From the NCBI GenBank assembly GCA_902777605.1, contig CACYUI010000004.1:1-64000 (forward strand): 64,000 nt of DNA, read 5' to 3'. The notes beneath the pieces were generated by a model. The model was not told where the DNA came from, did not search any database, and worked only from the letters and a program-made list of their open reading frames with translations. A program made the translations under genes and the position numbers. Shown in pieces: positions 49,111-58,353 of the stretch. Each line of letters opens with the position of its first letter. The first letter of the stretch is position 1. The stretch comes from an uncultured bacterium. Its GTDB lineage: Bacteria; Cyanobacteriota; Vampirovibrionia; Gastranaerophilales; Gastranaerophilaceae.

Positions 49111-50064
49111 TTATAATGATAACAAGCTATCTGTCAATAAAAAATCGCAAATTTCATCTTCAAGGTGGATGTTATACAGATTGTTTATCTCTTTTATAAA
49201 ATAACAAGGGCTTGTAACATTAACCTCAATTATTTTTCCGTCAATTACATCCAGTCCGGCCATGGAAATTCCCATTGAATTTAATTTTTTTGCCACTCCT
49301 GTAAAAGCTGATATTTCTTCATTAGAAAGTTCTGCATTAGTTATAAAGTTGTCATTGTGAGTATTAAACTTAAAATCATCCCCTGTTGGTAATTTTTTTA
49401 CACTGTATCTTAAGACTTTATCTCCGAGTGTAAGCACTCTCTTATCTCCGTTTTTTACACCTTTAATAAATTTTTGTACCATGACAAGAGTTGTTTCATT
49501 GTTTGTCATTGTATTAATTATTGTTCTTGTATTTGGATCTCCTTCATACAGATACATAACGCCTGAACCAAAACATCTGTTAAGTGGCTTAAGCACAATT
49601 TCTTTGTGAATTGAAAGAAATTGCTCTATTTCTTCTAATGAGGCAGTTACAATATTTTCGGACATTAAATCTTTGAAATATACGCTGTGCAATTTTTCGT
49701 TAAAATCTCTAATTGCGCGTGGAGAATTTATAACTTGAGGTTTAGTAACGAAATCAAAGATGTATGTTGCGTTAATATAATCTATGTCTACCGGAGGATC
49801 CGGTCTAAACATAACTAAATCAAAAGAATCAATTTCTTTTTCAATTTGTATGTTTTTATAAAAAATATTATCTTCAGAAACAAAAGTTTCGTAACATTTT
49901 GTGTATGCCACATCTTCTTTTAAAGAAAGGTTTGGTATCGTTGTTATATATACTTCTGCGCCCCTATCCAAGAAACCTTTTATTATCCAAAAATTTGTAA
50001 CAAGTTTATTAAACTCAAAATATTTTAATTCCAGTTTATCTATAATAAATAGTATTTTTCTCAT
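49111..50064 (-). CDS. gshB: glutathione synthetase (ATP-grasp)
   Basis: Joins gamma-glutamylcysteine and glycine. 317 residues, prokaryotic GshB type. Seen are the N-terminal substrate strand (MRKILFIIDKLELKYFEFN), FRPDPPVDIDYINATYI that shapes the active site, and ATP-grasp parts VLKPLNRCFGSGVMYLY, KGVKNGDKRVLTLGD and IEVNVTSPCYF. GGGGATGTTTAT precedes the ATG. It is divergent from the radical SAM gene. Family assignment is good, though some ATP-grasp ligases look similar and no gshA is in the window. Confidence 0.85.
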   Translation of the reverse strand: MRKILFIIDKLELKYFEFNKLVTNFWIIKGFLDRGAEVYITTIPNLSLKEDVAYTKCYETFVSEDNIFYKNIQIEKEIDSFDLVMFRPDPPVDIDYINATYIFDFVTKPQVINSPRAIRDFNEKLHSVYFKDLMSENIVTASLEEIEQFLSIHKEIVLKPLNRCFGSGVMYLYEGDPNTRTIINTMTNNETTLVMVQKFIKGVKNGDKRVLTLGDKVLRYSVKKLPTGDDFKFNTHNDNFITNAELSNEEISAFTGVAKKLNSMGISMAGLDVIDGKIIEVNVTSPCYFIKEINNLYNIHLEDEICDFLLTDSLLSL

Positions 50065-50151
50065 ATAAACATCCCCTTTGTTTTTAATGTATCACTAATA
50101 TAAAATTGTTACAATCTGAAAATAGGGTATTGTTTATGATACGATAGCTTT

Positions 50152-52707
50152 ATGAATTGTTTTTTTAGAAATCAGCACGAAGCTTTATATAGAGCAAATA
50201 AACCATATCAGTATGTGGGCGGTGAATTTCTTTCGTATAATAAAGATTGGGATTCATCATCGGTTAAATTTGCGTTTGTGTTTCCCGACAAATACGAAAT
50301 TGGGATTAGCAATCTTGGTGTCAGAATTATTTATGACAGAGTTAATAAAGTTGACAGATTTTTAGCAGATAGAGCCTATGCTCCTGAAGTTGATTTTAAG
50401 CCTGAATTTTTATACGGAGTTGAATCTAAAAGAGCGCTAAAAGACTTTGACGGAGTTGGTTTTTCTCTTCAATATGAGCTATCTTATCCTACTGTTCTAA
50501 AGATGTTAGAGATGTCAGGAATAAGTGTCAAAAATTCAGAAAGAAGTGAAGAAGAACCTATCGTTTTCGCCGGCGGTCCTTGCACTTTTAATCCTTTACC
50601 GATGTCTGATTTTATAGATGTTTTTTGTATCGGTGATGGTGAAGATATGATGGTTGAAGTGTGCGAGGTTTTAGAAAAAACTAAAGGGATACCGAGAAAA
50701 GAAAGAGTAAAAGCTTTATGTGAGATTGAAGGCTGTTGGGGGTTAAATGACGGTATAACAAAGACGGTTAATAAGCGTATTTCTCCGTTGACTCTTGAGA
50801 ACGCTTCAACATCTTACCCTATACCGTTTTCAAGTTCTGTTCATGATAGAGCAATCGTTGAAATTAGAAGAGGGTGTGGGAGAATGTGCCGTTTTTGCCA
50901 GCCGGGGCATGTAACACTACCAATTCGAGAGAGAGAAGCGGAAGATATAATTAAAATTACAAAAGATTTGGTTAAAAATACAGGGTATGAAGAATATTCG
51001 CTGCTATCACTTTCTTCGAATGATTACAGTAACATTTCAGAAGTTATAAAAGAGCTTTCGGTAGATTTTAACAAGAAAAAAATTAATGTTTCACTCCCGA
51101 GCCAGCGCATTGACGGATTTAGTTTAGAGCTTGCAAATCTGATGCAATCCGTGAGAAAAGCCGGCATGACATTAGCACCGGAAGCAGGGAGCCAAAGACT
51201 TAGAAATGTTATAAAGAAAAATATTTCTGAAGAACAGATTATCAATGCTGCGCTAACTCTTTATGAAAATGGCTGGAGTAAATTGAAATTTTACTTTATT
51301 GCAGGACTTCCTTCTGAAACAATTCAGGATATGGACGAGATGGCAGAGCTTTTAAACAAAATAAAATACAGAGCAAAATTACTAAAGAAAGAAAAAGAAC
51401 TGTCACATGGTTTTGAAATAACCTGTACTGTATCAATATTCGTTCCCAAACCGTTTACTCCGTTTCAATGGTGCGGTCAAATGGATTTGGGGATTGTGTC
51501 TGAACATATTAGGTACTTAAAAGAAAAAACAAAAGGAATTAAAGGTCTTAATATTAATTATCACGAAAGCTCGGTTTCTCAAATTGAAGCGGTCTTGACT
51601 CGTGGGGATGCGTCTTTGTGTGATTATATTTATGCTCTTTATAAAAAAGGATGTTACCTTGATGCTTGGGGTGAGCATTTTGATAAAGATGTTTGGTCTG
51701 ATACTGCAAAAGAATGTGGTTTTGCTCTTTCAGATCTTGCACAAAAAGAATACGACTTGGAGGAAAATTTACCTTGGGATTTCGTGAATGTAGGTATATC
51801 AAAAGAATGGCTTCAAAAAGAGTATGAGACTGCTCTTATGCAAGGATGTGAATTTAATCTTCAAAAGACATGTGAGCACGGTTGTGTAAATTGTGGAGTT
51901 TGTTTAAATTTAAAAACAAAGAAGGTTCTGGCAAAACCATATAGAGCTTCTGAGAAAGCTCAACATGTTCTGGATACTAAGCCAGTTGATCCTACACGAG
52001 CTAATGTTGATACTAATATTCCAGTGTACAGATACAGATTGAAGATTACTAAAAAAGGACTTTTACGCTACTTCTCTCATTTGGATTGGCAAAATACTTT
52101 TCATAAGGTATTAGCAAGAACCGGCTTAAATATGGTTTATACTTTAGGTTTTAATCCTACAATGAAAGTGTCTATGGGAATTGCGCTTCCTCTGTTTGCC
52201 CAGAGTGAAGGTGAGCTAGTCGATATAGAAATATACGACAATATATCCAAGCAAGATTTGGTTGAATTAATTAATTCAAAACTTCCAGAAGGCGCAAAAA
52301 TTGTTGATGTAAAACAAATCGAAAGGTATGCTATTGCAGTTGATATTGAGGCACATTGGGCTGAGTATAAAATTACGCCGTATGCAAAGTCCGATAACGG
52401 TTCTAATACAGTAACCCTACTTTACAAAAATGAAGATTTTATGTATGATGTAAACAAGGTTTTATCTTCCCCTGAAGTATTAATAACGAAGAAAAACAAA
52501 AAAGGTTTTGAAAAAACAACAGATTATAAAAAATCTATCGGAAGTTATAGATTTGAAGAAAACAATCTGTTCATATACCTTAAAGTAGGTCAAGGCTCAG
52601 ACATTCCGTCTTTGAGAGCAGATGCTCTCATGGAGCTTGTCAATCCGAAACAAATTTTTGAGATTACAAGATTGAGATTTCTTGACGAAAAACTAAACGA
52701 AATGTAG
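50152..52707 (+). CDS. TIGR03960-type B12-binding/radical SAM protein fused to DUF2344
   Basis: 851 residues. N-terminal cobalamin-binding-like region (about 1-220; FAFVFPDKYEIGISNLGVRI), radical SAM core with the cluster motif C-x3-C-x2-C in RRGCGRMCRFCQPGHV (about 242-249), and a C-terminal DUF2344 domain from about 630 (RYRLKITKKGLLRYFSHLDW). This fused form occurs beside RNase E/G in many bacteria, as here (rng begins 19 bases on), and has been proposed to modify rRNA or tRNA, but the reaction is unknown. A weak TACGAT lies six bases before the ATG and no ribosome site is seen. Confidence 0.93.
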   Translation: MNCFFRNQHEALYRANKPYQYVGGEFLSYNKDWDSSSVKFAFVFPDKYEIGISNLGVRIIYDRVNKVDRFLADRAYAPEVDFKPEFLYGVESKRALKDFDGVGFSLQYELSYPTVLKMLEMSGISVKNSERSEEEPIVFAGGPCTFNPLPMSDFIDVFCIGDGEDMMVEVCEVLEKTKGIPRKERVKALCEIEGCWGLNDGITKTVNKRISPLTLENASTSYPIPFSSSVHDRAIVEIRRGCGRMCRFCQPGHVTLPIREREAEDIIKITKDLVKNTGYEEYSLLSLSSNDYSNISEVIKELSVDFNKKKINVSLPSQRIDGFSLELANLMQSVRKAGMTLAPEAGSQRLRNVIKKNISEEQIINAALTLYENGWSKLKFYFIAGLPSETIQDMDEMAELLNKIKYRAKLLKKEKELSHGFEITCTVSIFVPKPFTPFQWCGQMDLGIVSEHIRYLKEKTKGIKGLNINYHESSVSQIEAVLTRGDASLCDYIYALYKKGCYLDAWGEHFDKDVWSDTAKECGFALSDLAQKEYDLEENLPWDFVNVGISKEWLQKEYETALMQGCEFNLQKTCEHGCVNCGVCLNLKTKKVLAKPYRASEKAQHVLDTKPVDPTRANVDTNIPVYRYRLKITKKGLLRYFSHLDWQNTFHKVLARTGLNMVYTLGFNPTMKVSMGIALPLFAQSEGELVDIEIYDNISKQDLVELINSKLPEGAKIVDVKQIERYAIAVDIEAHWAEYKITPYAKSDNGSNTVTLLYKNEDFMYDVNKVLSSPEVLITKKNKKGFEKTTDYKKSIGSYRFEENNLFIYLKVGQGSDIPSLRADALMELVNPKQIFEITRLRFLDEKLNEM

Positions 52708-52726
52708 TTATGTAAAGGATTAAAAA

Positions 52727-54460
52727 ATGAAAGACACGAACGCAAACAAGATTGTTATAGCCGAGCGTGATAATATTGCTGCGGTTATAGAAAACGGAAA
52801 AGTTGCTGAATTTTATGTTCACAGAGGCGAAATTATTTTGGGCGATGTTTATTTGGCTCAAGTTGAAAATATCTTACCTTCAATTGAAGCAGCATTTGTG
52901 AATGTAGGTTCTGATAAAATGGGATTTTTGCATGCGCAAGATATTGGTGGTAAAGGGGCACTTCAAGACAAACTAAAACCGAAACAAAAACTTGTTGTAC
53001 AGGTAGTAAAAGAGCCTGTTGGTCACAAAGGTCCACGCGTTACTACTGAAATTTCATTGCCGGGAAGATTTTTGGTACTCATGCCTAACGAAGCAGGTAT
53101 AAATGTTAGTAAAAAAATTACTTCATCTAAAGAAAGGGCAAGACTTAAATCTCTTGTTAATCTTCTTAAACCGGTTGGTGTAGGTATTATTGTAAGAACA
53201 GAGGCTGAAGGTCAAACTGAAGCTGATATTCAAGAAGATTTGGAAATTCTTTTGGAAAAATGGAATAATATTGTTACTTCTGCAGAAAGTATGACTCCTC
53301 CAAGTCTTTTGTACAGAGATCAAGATTTGTTATACAGAGTAATAAGAGAAGCGTGTAATGAAGAAACACAAGAAATTATTGTAGACACAGCTTTTGCGTT
53401 AAACAGAGTTCAAAACATTCTTCAAAACTGGCATATGAACAAAAATATAAATGTTAATTTGTATAAGGGTTCCGAACCGTTGCTTGTAGCAATGGATATA
53501 CATAAAGAAATAAAAGCTGCGCTTCAAATGAAAGTTAATTTGCCTTCGGGAGGTTATTTGTTTATTCAAACAACAGAAGCTTTGACAGTTATCGATGTAA
53601 ATAGCGGTAAATTTACAAACTCTGCAACTCAAGATGAAACTATACTAAAAACAAATATAGAGGCAGTTCACGAAATAGCTCGTCAGTTAAGACTTAGAAA
53701 TATAGGCGGAATGATAATTATTGACTTTATTGATATGACAAACCGTATTGATAAGCTTGCGATGATGGAAGAGCTTGAACTTGCGGTAGAAGCTGATAAA
53801 GCAAAACCGCAGGTAGGTCAACTTTCTGACTTAGGTCTTGTTGAAATGACTCGTCACAGACAAGGTCAGGCTTTGAGTGAAATATTTGCAAAAAGATGTC
53901 CTCATTGTCAAGGCAACGGCTATATAATGGAAGATTTAAAATTTGCATCTGCAACTTCCGAGGGTGAATATAGAGCTAAAGCTGCAAAAATTAAACTTCC
54001 GATGAACGACAGAAAGAAATTTTCAAATAACAAGTTTAAGGGCGGAAATGAACAAAACGCGAACAAACAACAGGAAGAATTAAAAGAGCTTAAGGAAATT
54101 CCTCAACCACAAGAACCTCAAATAGAGCAGGCTGAAGCACCGTCCGTTGTTGCTCAAACAGAAGTTCAGGAAATAAAACAGGAAAAAGAAGAAAAACAAA
54201 CCAAAGCTAAAACAAGAGGTAGAGGTAGAAAGAAAATTAAAGAAGTTGATGTTAAGGACGAAAAAATAGCTAATACAGTTATAAATTCTGACGCGGAAAT
54301 AGCTCCTGTTATTGCTGAAAAAAAAGCAGAAGAAAAGAATGCTGAAGAAAAAGAAACTTCTGAACCAAAAGAAGTAAAAGAGGTAAAGCGTTCAAGACGA
54401 CCAAACAGAAATTCTCAAAAAAGAACAAAAAGGACAACTAAAAAGAATGATGAAGAATAA
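52727..54460 (+). CDS. rng: ribonuclease E/G family endoribonuclease
   Basis: 577 residues. S1 RNA-binding domain (about 35-125; GEIILGDVYLAQVENILPSIEAAFVNVG), 5'-sensor/RNase H-like region, and the DNase I-like catalytic site with Asp in ALTVIDVNSGKFT and in GMIIIDFIDM. The Zn-link is CPHCQGNG. The C-terminal 130 residues are a Lys/Glu-rich disordered tail with RGRGRKK (about 490-577), shorter than that of E. coli RNase E but possibly a docking or RNA-binding arm. Starts at an ATG after AAAGGATT. Overlaps the next gene by 14 bases. Confidence 0.95.
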   Translation: MKDTNANKIVIAERDNIAAVIENGKVAEFYVHRGEIILGDVYLAQVENILPSIEAAFVNVGSDKMGFLHAQDIGGKGALQDKLKPKQKLVVQVVKEPVGHKGPRVTTEISLPGRFLVLMPNEAGINVSKKITSSKERARLKSLVNLLKPVGVGIIVRTEAEGQTEADIQEDLEILLEKWNNIVTSAESMTPPSLLYRDQDLLYRVIREACNEETQEIIVDTAFALNRVQNILQNWHMNKNINVNLYKGSEPLLVAMDIHKEIKAALQMKVNLPSGGYLFIQTTEALTVIDVNSGKFTNSATQDETILKTNIEAVHEIARQLRLRNIGGMIIIDFIDMTNRIDKLAMMEELELAVEADKAKPQVGQLSDLGLVEMTRHRQGQALSEIFAKRCPHCQGNGYIMEDLKFASATSEGEYRAKAAKIKLPMNDRKKFSNNKFKGGNEQNANKQQEELKELKEIPQPQEPQIEQAEAPSVVAQTEVQEIKQEKEEKQTKAKTRGRGRKKIKEVDVKDEKIANTVINSDAEIAPVIAEKKAEEKNAEEKETSEPKEVKEVKRSRRPNRNSQKRTKRTTKKNDEE

Positions 54461-54875
54461 AATTCTTGTGATTATAATGGCTTTAACGCTTGCTCTTCCT
54501 GTGTATTCACTTCAGGAAGAGGGTGTGATGCCTGCCCAAGAAAATACTGTTGAGCAAGTTCAAACAAATGAAAATATTGTTCAGAATGATGAAGTGGTAG
54601 ATAATGCTTCAGAAGAGAAAATTTTGACTAAGGAATCTTTTAAGCAGCCGACAAGTAAAAGAAAAGTTGCTAAAAAATTTATTATAGCAATGCTGAGTGT
54701 TGGTTTGTCTTCGTTGATAATATATGCTGCTTTGAGTTTATATAATAAATTCAGAGATAATTTATCTCAAACACAAGCGCTTGATAAAAAAGAAGAGCCA
54801 AGTTCTTTGGAAACTCCCGATAATTTGAACGATGCTATAAAATCATTCTTAGACAGAACTCATTGGGAAAACTAA
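54447..54875 (+). CDS. membrane protein of unknown function after rng
   Basis: 142 residues: a signal peptide (ILVIIMALTLALPVYS), an acidic region (EEGVMPAQENTVEQVQTNENIVQNDE is about residues 25-50), then one membrane helix (FIIAMLSVGLSSLIIYAALSLY) and a soluble tail. The ATG lies inside the last codons of rng and rsmI follows three bases after its stop, so it is translated from the same mRNA. No family recognised. Confidence 0.7.
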   Translation: MMKNKILVIIMALTLALPVYSLQEEGVMPAQENTVEQVQTNENIVQNDEVVDNASEEKILTKESFKQPTSKRKVAKKFIIAMLSVGLSSLIIYAALSLYNKFRDNLSQTQALDKKEEPSSLETPDNLNDAIKSFLDRTHWEN

Positions 54876-54878
54876 ATT

Positions 54879-55688
54879 ATGGCAAGAGAATTTGATTTTT
54901 ATGTGGTTCCGACTCCTATCGGTAATATATCGGATATTACACTGCGTGCAATTGATATTCTGAAAAATGTTGATATTATTGCATGTGAAGATACAAGAAC
55001 TACGCAAAAACTTCTCAATCATTATGAAATAAAGACAAAATGTGTTTCATATCATAAGTACAATGAGCGAGAGAGGGTGAAATTTTTTCTTGATGAATTA
55101 AAAAGCGGAAAAAAAATTGCACTTGTATCTGACGCGGGTACTCCAATGATTTGTGATCCTGGCGGGGTAATCGTAAAAGAACTTTTAGATAACGGTTTTT
55201 CTGTAACTTCACTTCCTGGAGCATGTGCAGTTACGACTTTTGTATCCCAAATACCAAGGAATAGCGAAGAATTTACTTTTGTTGGTTTTATTCCTAGAAC
55301 TGAGGCTCAAATTGAAGATATTGCAAAAAAATATGCCAAGCAAAATTGTATATTCTATGATTCGCCTGAAAGGATAATAAAGACTCTTGAAATTATAAAA
55401 AAGACAAGAGGTAATATAAAAATTGCGTTGGGTAGAGAACTTTCAAAACTGTTTGAAGAAATTAATTTAGACTATATTGATAATGTAATAGCGCATTACT
55501 CTGAAGGAATAAAAGGCGAAATTGTCTGTATGCTATATGCGGACGAAAACAGTAATAATTCTGATTTAGAATTTAAAATTAGGGATTTAAAGAAAAAAGG
55601 ATTTAAGGATAAAGAAATTTCCGTAATTCTGTCTACACTTTTTGATTTGAATAAAAATGAAATTTATAAAAAAGCGCTTGAATTGTAA
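54879..55688 (+). CDS. rsmI: 16S rRNA (cytidine-1402-2'-O) methyltransferase
   Basis: Tetrapyrrole-methylase-fold enzyme acting on C1402 in the decoding centre. 269 residues. Hallmarks: FYVVPTPIGNISDITLRAIDIL at the start, CEDTRTTQKLL, ALVSDAGTPMICDPGG (SAM site), FVGFIPRTEAQ and FYDSPERI. The C-terminal region is shorter than usual but complete. It is the last gene of the radical SAM-rng-rsmI run, linking RNA modification and turnover. Confidence 0.97.
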   Translation: MAREFDFYVVPTPIGNISDITLRAIDILKNVDIIACEDTRTTQKLLNHYEIKTKCVSYHKYNERERVKFFLDELKSGKKIALVSDAGTPMICDPGGVIVKELLDNGFSVTSLPGACAVTTFVSQIPRNSEEFTFVGFIPRTEAQIEDIAKKYAKQNCIFYDSPERIIKTLEIIKKTRGNIKIALGRELSKLFEEINLDYIDNVIAHYSEGIKGEIVCMLYADENSNNSDLEFKIRDLKKKGFKDKEISVILSTLFDLNKNEIYKKALEL

Positions 55689-55757
55689 AGCTTTGTAAAA
55701 ATGTAGTCAATTTTCACACCAAAAATGTTTTTATAAACATGGAAGAAGTGTGTTGTT

Positions 55758-56441
55758 ATGAATACTATGCCCGTAAATAGTAATAATAATGTATCCATGC
55801 AAGGTAATTGGTGGAGAAAATTTAAAGATTGTGTCGGTCAAAAGACTATTAACACCTTTAAAGAACGCACTTTTAAAGATTCAGCACGACTTCGAGAGGT
55901 GAGAGATAAACGAAATGACATAATGTCTTCTCCAATGTGGAACAGAGGAATTATGGGCGCAACGGCTCTTGTTACACAACCTGTTATTGATAATTACAAT
56001 CACAGAGTTGATGAAGAAACACGCGTTGTTTCAAGAAACAGGACTTTGGCAAAAATTATTGCAGGAACTACAGTAGGAATGTTTGTTGTAAGAGGTCCTA
56101 TATATAAAGCCATAGAAAATATGACAAACCTAAAAGGGACATCGAGATACAGTAAATCTCTTCTTCCCAAAAAGTTTATAAATGAAATTGCGAAAAACGA
56201 TAGTTTTTTAAAGAATTATCGTTCTGCGCTGGCTATGTTTATTGCTCTTTTAGCTATGTGCGGAACAAACTTCCTGCTTGATGCACCGCTTACAATATTT
56301 TTAACGAATTTGTTTAATGACAAATCAGGAATAAAGCCACCAAAAGAAGATGATGAGAAAAAAGCTTTGTGTGTAGATATTAATCAAACAAATGCAAAAG
56401 AGGTTGATATTGCAAAACAAGGGGAGGTGAAGTATGCGTAA
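55758..56441 (+). CDS. membrane protein of unknown function, pair member 1
   Basis: 227 residues. N-terminus MNTMPVNSNNNVSMQGNWW resembles the tag seen in other proteins here. Two membrane helices are likely (about 90-115, TLAKIIAGTTVGMFVVRGP, and 155-190, ALAMFIALLAMCGTNFLLDA); the N-terminal soluble part is basic. GGAAGAAGTGTGTTGTT precedes the ATG. It overlaps the next gene by eight bases; the proteins are probably partners in one complex. No family recognised. Confidence 0.7.
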   Translation: MNTMPVNSNNNVSMQGNWWRKFKDCVGQKTINTFKERTFKDSARLREVRDKRNDIMSSPMWNRGIMGATALVTQPVIDNYNHRVDEETRVVSRNRTLAKIIAGTTVGMFVVRGPIYKAIENMTNLKGTSRYSKSLLPKKFINEIAKNDSFLKNYRSALAMFIALLAMCGTNFLLDAPLTIFLTNLFNDKSGIKPPKEDDEKKALCVDINQTNAKEVDIAKQGEVKYA

Positions 56442-57027
56442 TTCACTTTTCCAAAAACCTTTAGAATGGATTTATGAAGGATTTAAAAAAGATACCTCAA
56501 AGATGCTCGTTATAACAGGTACTGCCGGCTGGGCATTGTCTTCTCTTGCGCAAATTACTGCAATTCTCGTAAACCCTAACATTTCAAAAGAAAAGAAAAG
56601 CTTCTTGATTCCTCAAGAATTCTTAGATGCAGTAGTAAATGTCGGTGCATTTTTTGGCATTACAATGTTTGCTAAAAAGACAATTGCAAGATTGTTTTCG
56701 ACTGGCAAATTTGCACCTCAGTCGGTTAGAGATTATTTGAATAAGAATAAGGATTTATACAAAGATAAAATTGGCAAGATGTCATTTGATCTAGATGAAG
56801 TGTTAAAAGCTGATAATAAATTCCCTAAAGATTCATATTATTCAACTAAAAATTATTACACAACTTTAGGTACAGTAGGTGCAAGTATATTATCTTCTAA
56901 TATAGTTACACCACTTATCAGAAATGCTATGGCATCTAATGTGCAAAAAACATATATAGACATGAAGAAAAATCCTGAAAAATATAATGCTTATCAACCG
57001 AAATGTTCTTCTAATATGAAGATATAG
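56434..57027 (+). CDS. membrane protein of unknown function, pair member 2
   Basis: 197 residues with likely membrane segments at about 20-45 (LVITGTAGWALSSLAQITAI) and 68-90 (AVVNVGAFFGITMFAKK), and a third weak one near 145. GGGGAGGTGAAGT, inside the end of the upstream gene, is its ribosome binding site. Translation is therefore coupled. Transcription ends at the hairpin at 57049. Function unknown. Confidence 0.7.
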   Translation: MRNSLFQKPLEWIYEGFKKDTSKMLVITGTAGWALSSLAQITAILVNPNISKEKKSFLIPQEFLDAVVNVGAFFGITMFAKKTIARLFSTGKFAPQSVRDYLNKNKDLYKDKIGKMSFDLDEVLKADNKFPKDSYYSTKNYYTTLGTVGASILSSNIVTPLIRNAMASNVQKTYIDMKKNPEKYNAYQPKCSSNMKI

Positions 57028-57048
57028 CTTTTTAAATATATTTTATAT

Positions 57049-57075
57049 AACCTAGCCGTTTGGCTAGTTGTTTGA
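57049..57075 (+). terminator. terminator after the membrane-protein pair
   Basis: Stem CTAGCC (57052-57057) / GGCTAG (57062-57067), extended by AAC/TTG-type pairing, loop GTTT, followed by TTGTTTG. Short stem, modest T-run. Confidence 0.65.
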
Positions 57076-57116
57076 AAATATTTACCCTGCTAATCTTATC
57101 TTTGTATGGAAAAGAT

Positions 57117-57329
57117 TTATTTAATAAGCGTTTCAAATGGAAGCCCCAATGCTTCCAGTATAGGAATGATAGTAGTGAGTGTTGGATTGATTTCTCCACG
57201 CTCAATTCTTCCTATGTATGTACCGTCAATTCCTGCTTTTTGTCCGAGTTCATCTTGTGATAAGCCAAACCTGTTTCTTTCAGCGCATAAATTTCGACCA
57301 AATTGTTTTATTTTTGACTTATCCCTCAT
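57117..57329 (-). CDS. XRE-family helix-turn-helix regulator
   Basis: 70 residues from the ATG at 57329, though a TTG at 57359 would add ten. HTH domain: FGRNLCAERNRFGLSQDELGQKAG, recognition region GTYIGRIERGEINP. It is divergent from the acetyltransferase gene at 57448. The spacer has two copies of ATGTTC-(T)-AAAAATA (57374-57386 and 57395-57408) spaced about 21 bases, likely its operator. It may control itself and the acetyltransferase. Confidence 0.88.
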   Translation of the reverse strand: MRDKSKIKQFGRNLCAERNRFGLSQDELGQKAGIDGTYIGRIERGEINPTLTTIIPILEALGLPFETLIK

Positions 57330-57373
57330 GTATTCTATGTTGTCATGCTTATTTTTCAATGCCCAGTGCGTAG

Positions 57374-57408
57374 ATGTTCAAAAATAATACATATATGTTC
57401 TAAAAATA
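57374..57408. promoter_or_regulatory. direct-repeat operator candidate for the XRE regulator
   Basis: ATGTTCAAAAATA (57374-57386) and ATGTTCTAAAAATA (57395-57408) repeat in the same orientation, 21 bases apart, two helical turns, between the divergent regulator and acetyltransferase genes. Confidence 0.55.
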
Positions 57409-57447
57409 TGTTGTTTTTAAGTATAAGATTTAATATCGGAGTATTAA

Positions 57448-57927
57448 ATGAAAAAGAAATCATTAATAAAAAAAATAATAAGTAAAATATTTAATTTTTA
57501 TAAAGAAGATGCAGAATTGATTTTTGTATTCTTTGGAATAAAAATTAAGTTCAAGAGCCCAACAATAAACAGACTTGAAGAAATTTGCGTAATTCCGAAT
57601 TTGAAAGAGCTACAAGAAAAAAATACATTTATTCCTCATCCTGTAGGCATTGTAATAAACGGGAATGTGAAATTTGGCAATAACTGTACAATTTTTCAGA
57701 ATGTAACAATTGGTGACAGTTATTCAGGAGGCAGCGAGGACAGATATCCTAAAGTCGGTAATAATGTTACTTTCGGTGCAGGCTCAATCGTTATTGGGAA
57801 TATTACAGTAGGTGACAATGCGATTATTGGAGCGGGAGCGGTTGTAGTAAAAGATGTTCCTCCAAATTCTGTTGTTGTAGGGAACCCTGCAAAAATCATT
57901 AAGCAAAAAGTTGAAAATTCATTATAA
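57448..57927 (+). CDS. left-handed beta-helix O-acetyltransferase (serine acetyltransferase-like)
   Basis: 159 residues. Hexapeptide repeats from about 65 on: GIVINGNVKFGNNCTIFQNV, then GNNVTFGAGSIVIGNITVGD and AIIGAGAVVVKDVPPNSVVVGNPAK. This is the CysE/colanic-type trimeric acetyltransferase fold. The N-terminal 60 residues are basic and do not match the CysE helical domain, so it may be a glycan or serine acetyltransferase; I would not fix the substrate. GGAGTATTAA precedes the ATG. Divergent XRE regulator likely controls it. Confidence 0.8.
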   Translation: MKKKSLIKKIISKIFNFYKEDAELIFVFFGIKIKFKSPTINRLEEICVIPNLKELQEKNTFIPHPVGIVINGNVKFGNNCTIFQNVTIGDSYSGGSEDRYPKVGNNVTFGAGSIVIGNITVGDNAIIGAGAVVVKDVPPNSVVVGNPAKIIKQKVENSL

Positions 57928-57969
57928 ATAATTTTTGTGTTAATATATTTCTATTGGAGTATAGAAATT

Positions 57970-58251
57970 ATGATTACAATAAAAGATGTTGAACATGTAG
58001 CAAAATTAGCTCGTTTAGAATTAACGGAAGAAGAAAAAGAGAAATTTACCAAGCAATTAGGCGATGTGTTGAAGCATGTAGATGCTATGAATGAAGTTGA
58101 TACATCTAATGTTGAGCCTATGGCACATGCAATTGACTTTGTTAATGTTACAAGAGAAGACAAGGTTTATTACGAACAAACAAAAGAAGAGCTTATGCAA
58201 AATGCACCTGATGAAGAAAATGGTTTCTTCAGAGTACCTAAAATTAACTAG
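57970..58251 (+). CDS. gatC: Asp-tRNA(Asn)/Glu-tRNA(Gln) amidotransferase subunit C
   Basis: Small GatC subunit (93 residues) that belts GatA and GatB in the amidotransferase making Gln-tRNA or Asn-tRNA. Typical: MITIKDVEHVAKLARLELTEEE, VLKHVDAMNEVDTSNVEPMAH and a C-terminal NGFFRVPKI. The start is set at the ATG at 57970, ten bases after GGAG; an upstream in-frame TTG is less likely. gatA and gatB are not adjacent. pyrG follows, without apparent link. Confidence 0.95.
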   Translation: MITIKDVEHVAKLARLELTEEEKEKFTKQLGDVLKHVDAMNEVDTSNVEPMAHAIDFVNVTREDKVYYEQTKEELMQNAPDEENGFFRVPKIN

Positions 58252-58353
58252 GGGCAAAGGAATTAAGGGGTAAAGGGTAAATTAAATATTAAGGAATTAG
58301 AAAAACAACTCTAAGCTATAGGGATTGGCGATTTTGTTTATGGAGATTCAACT

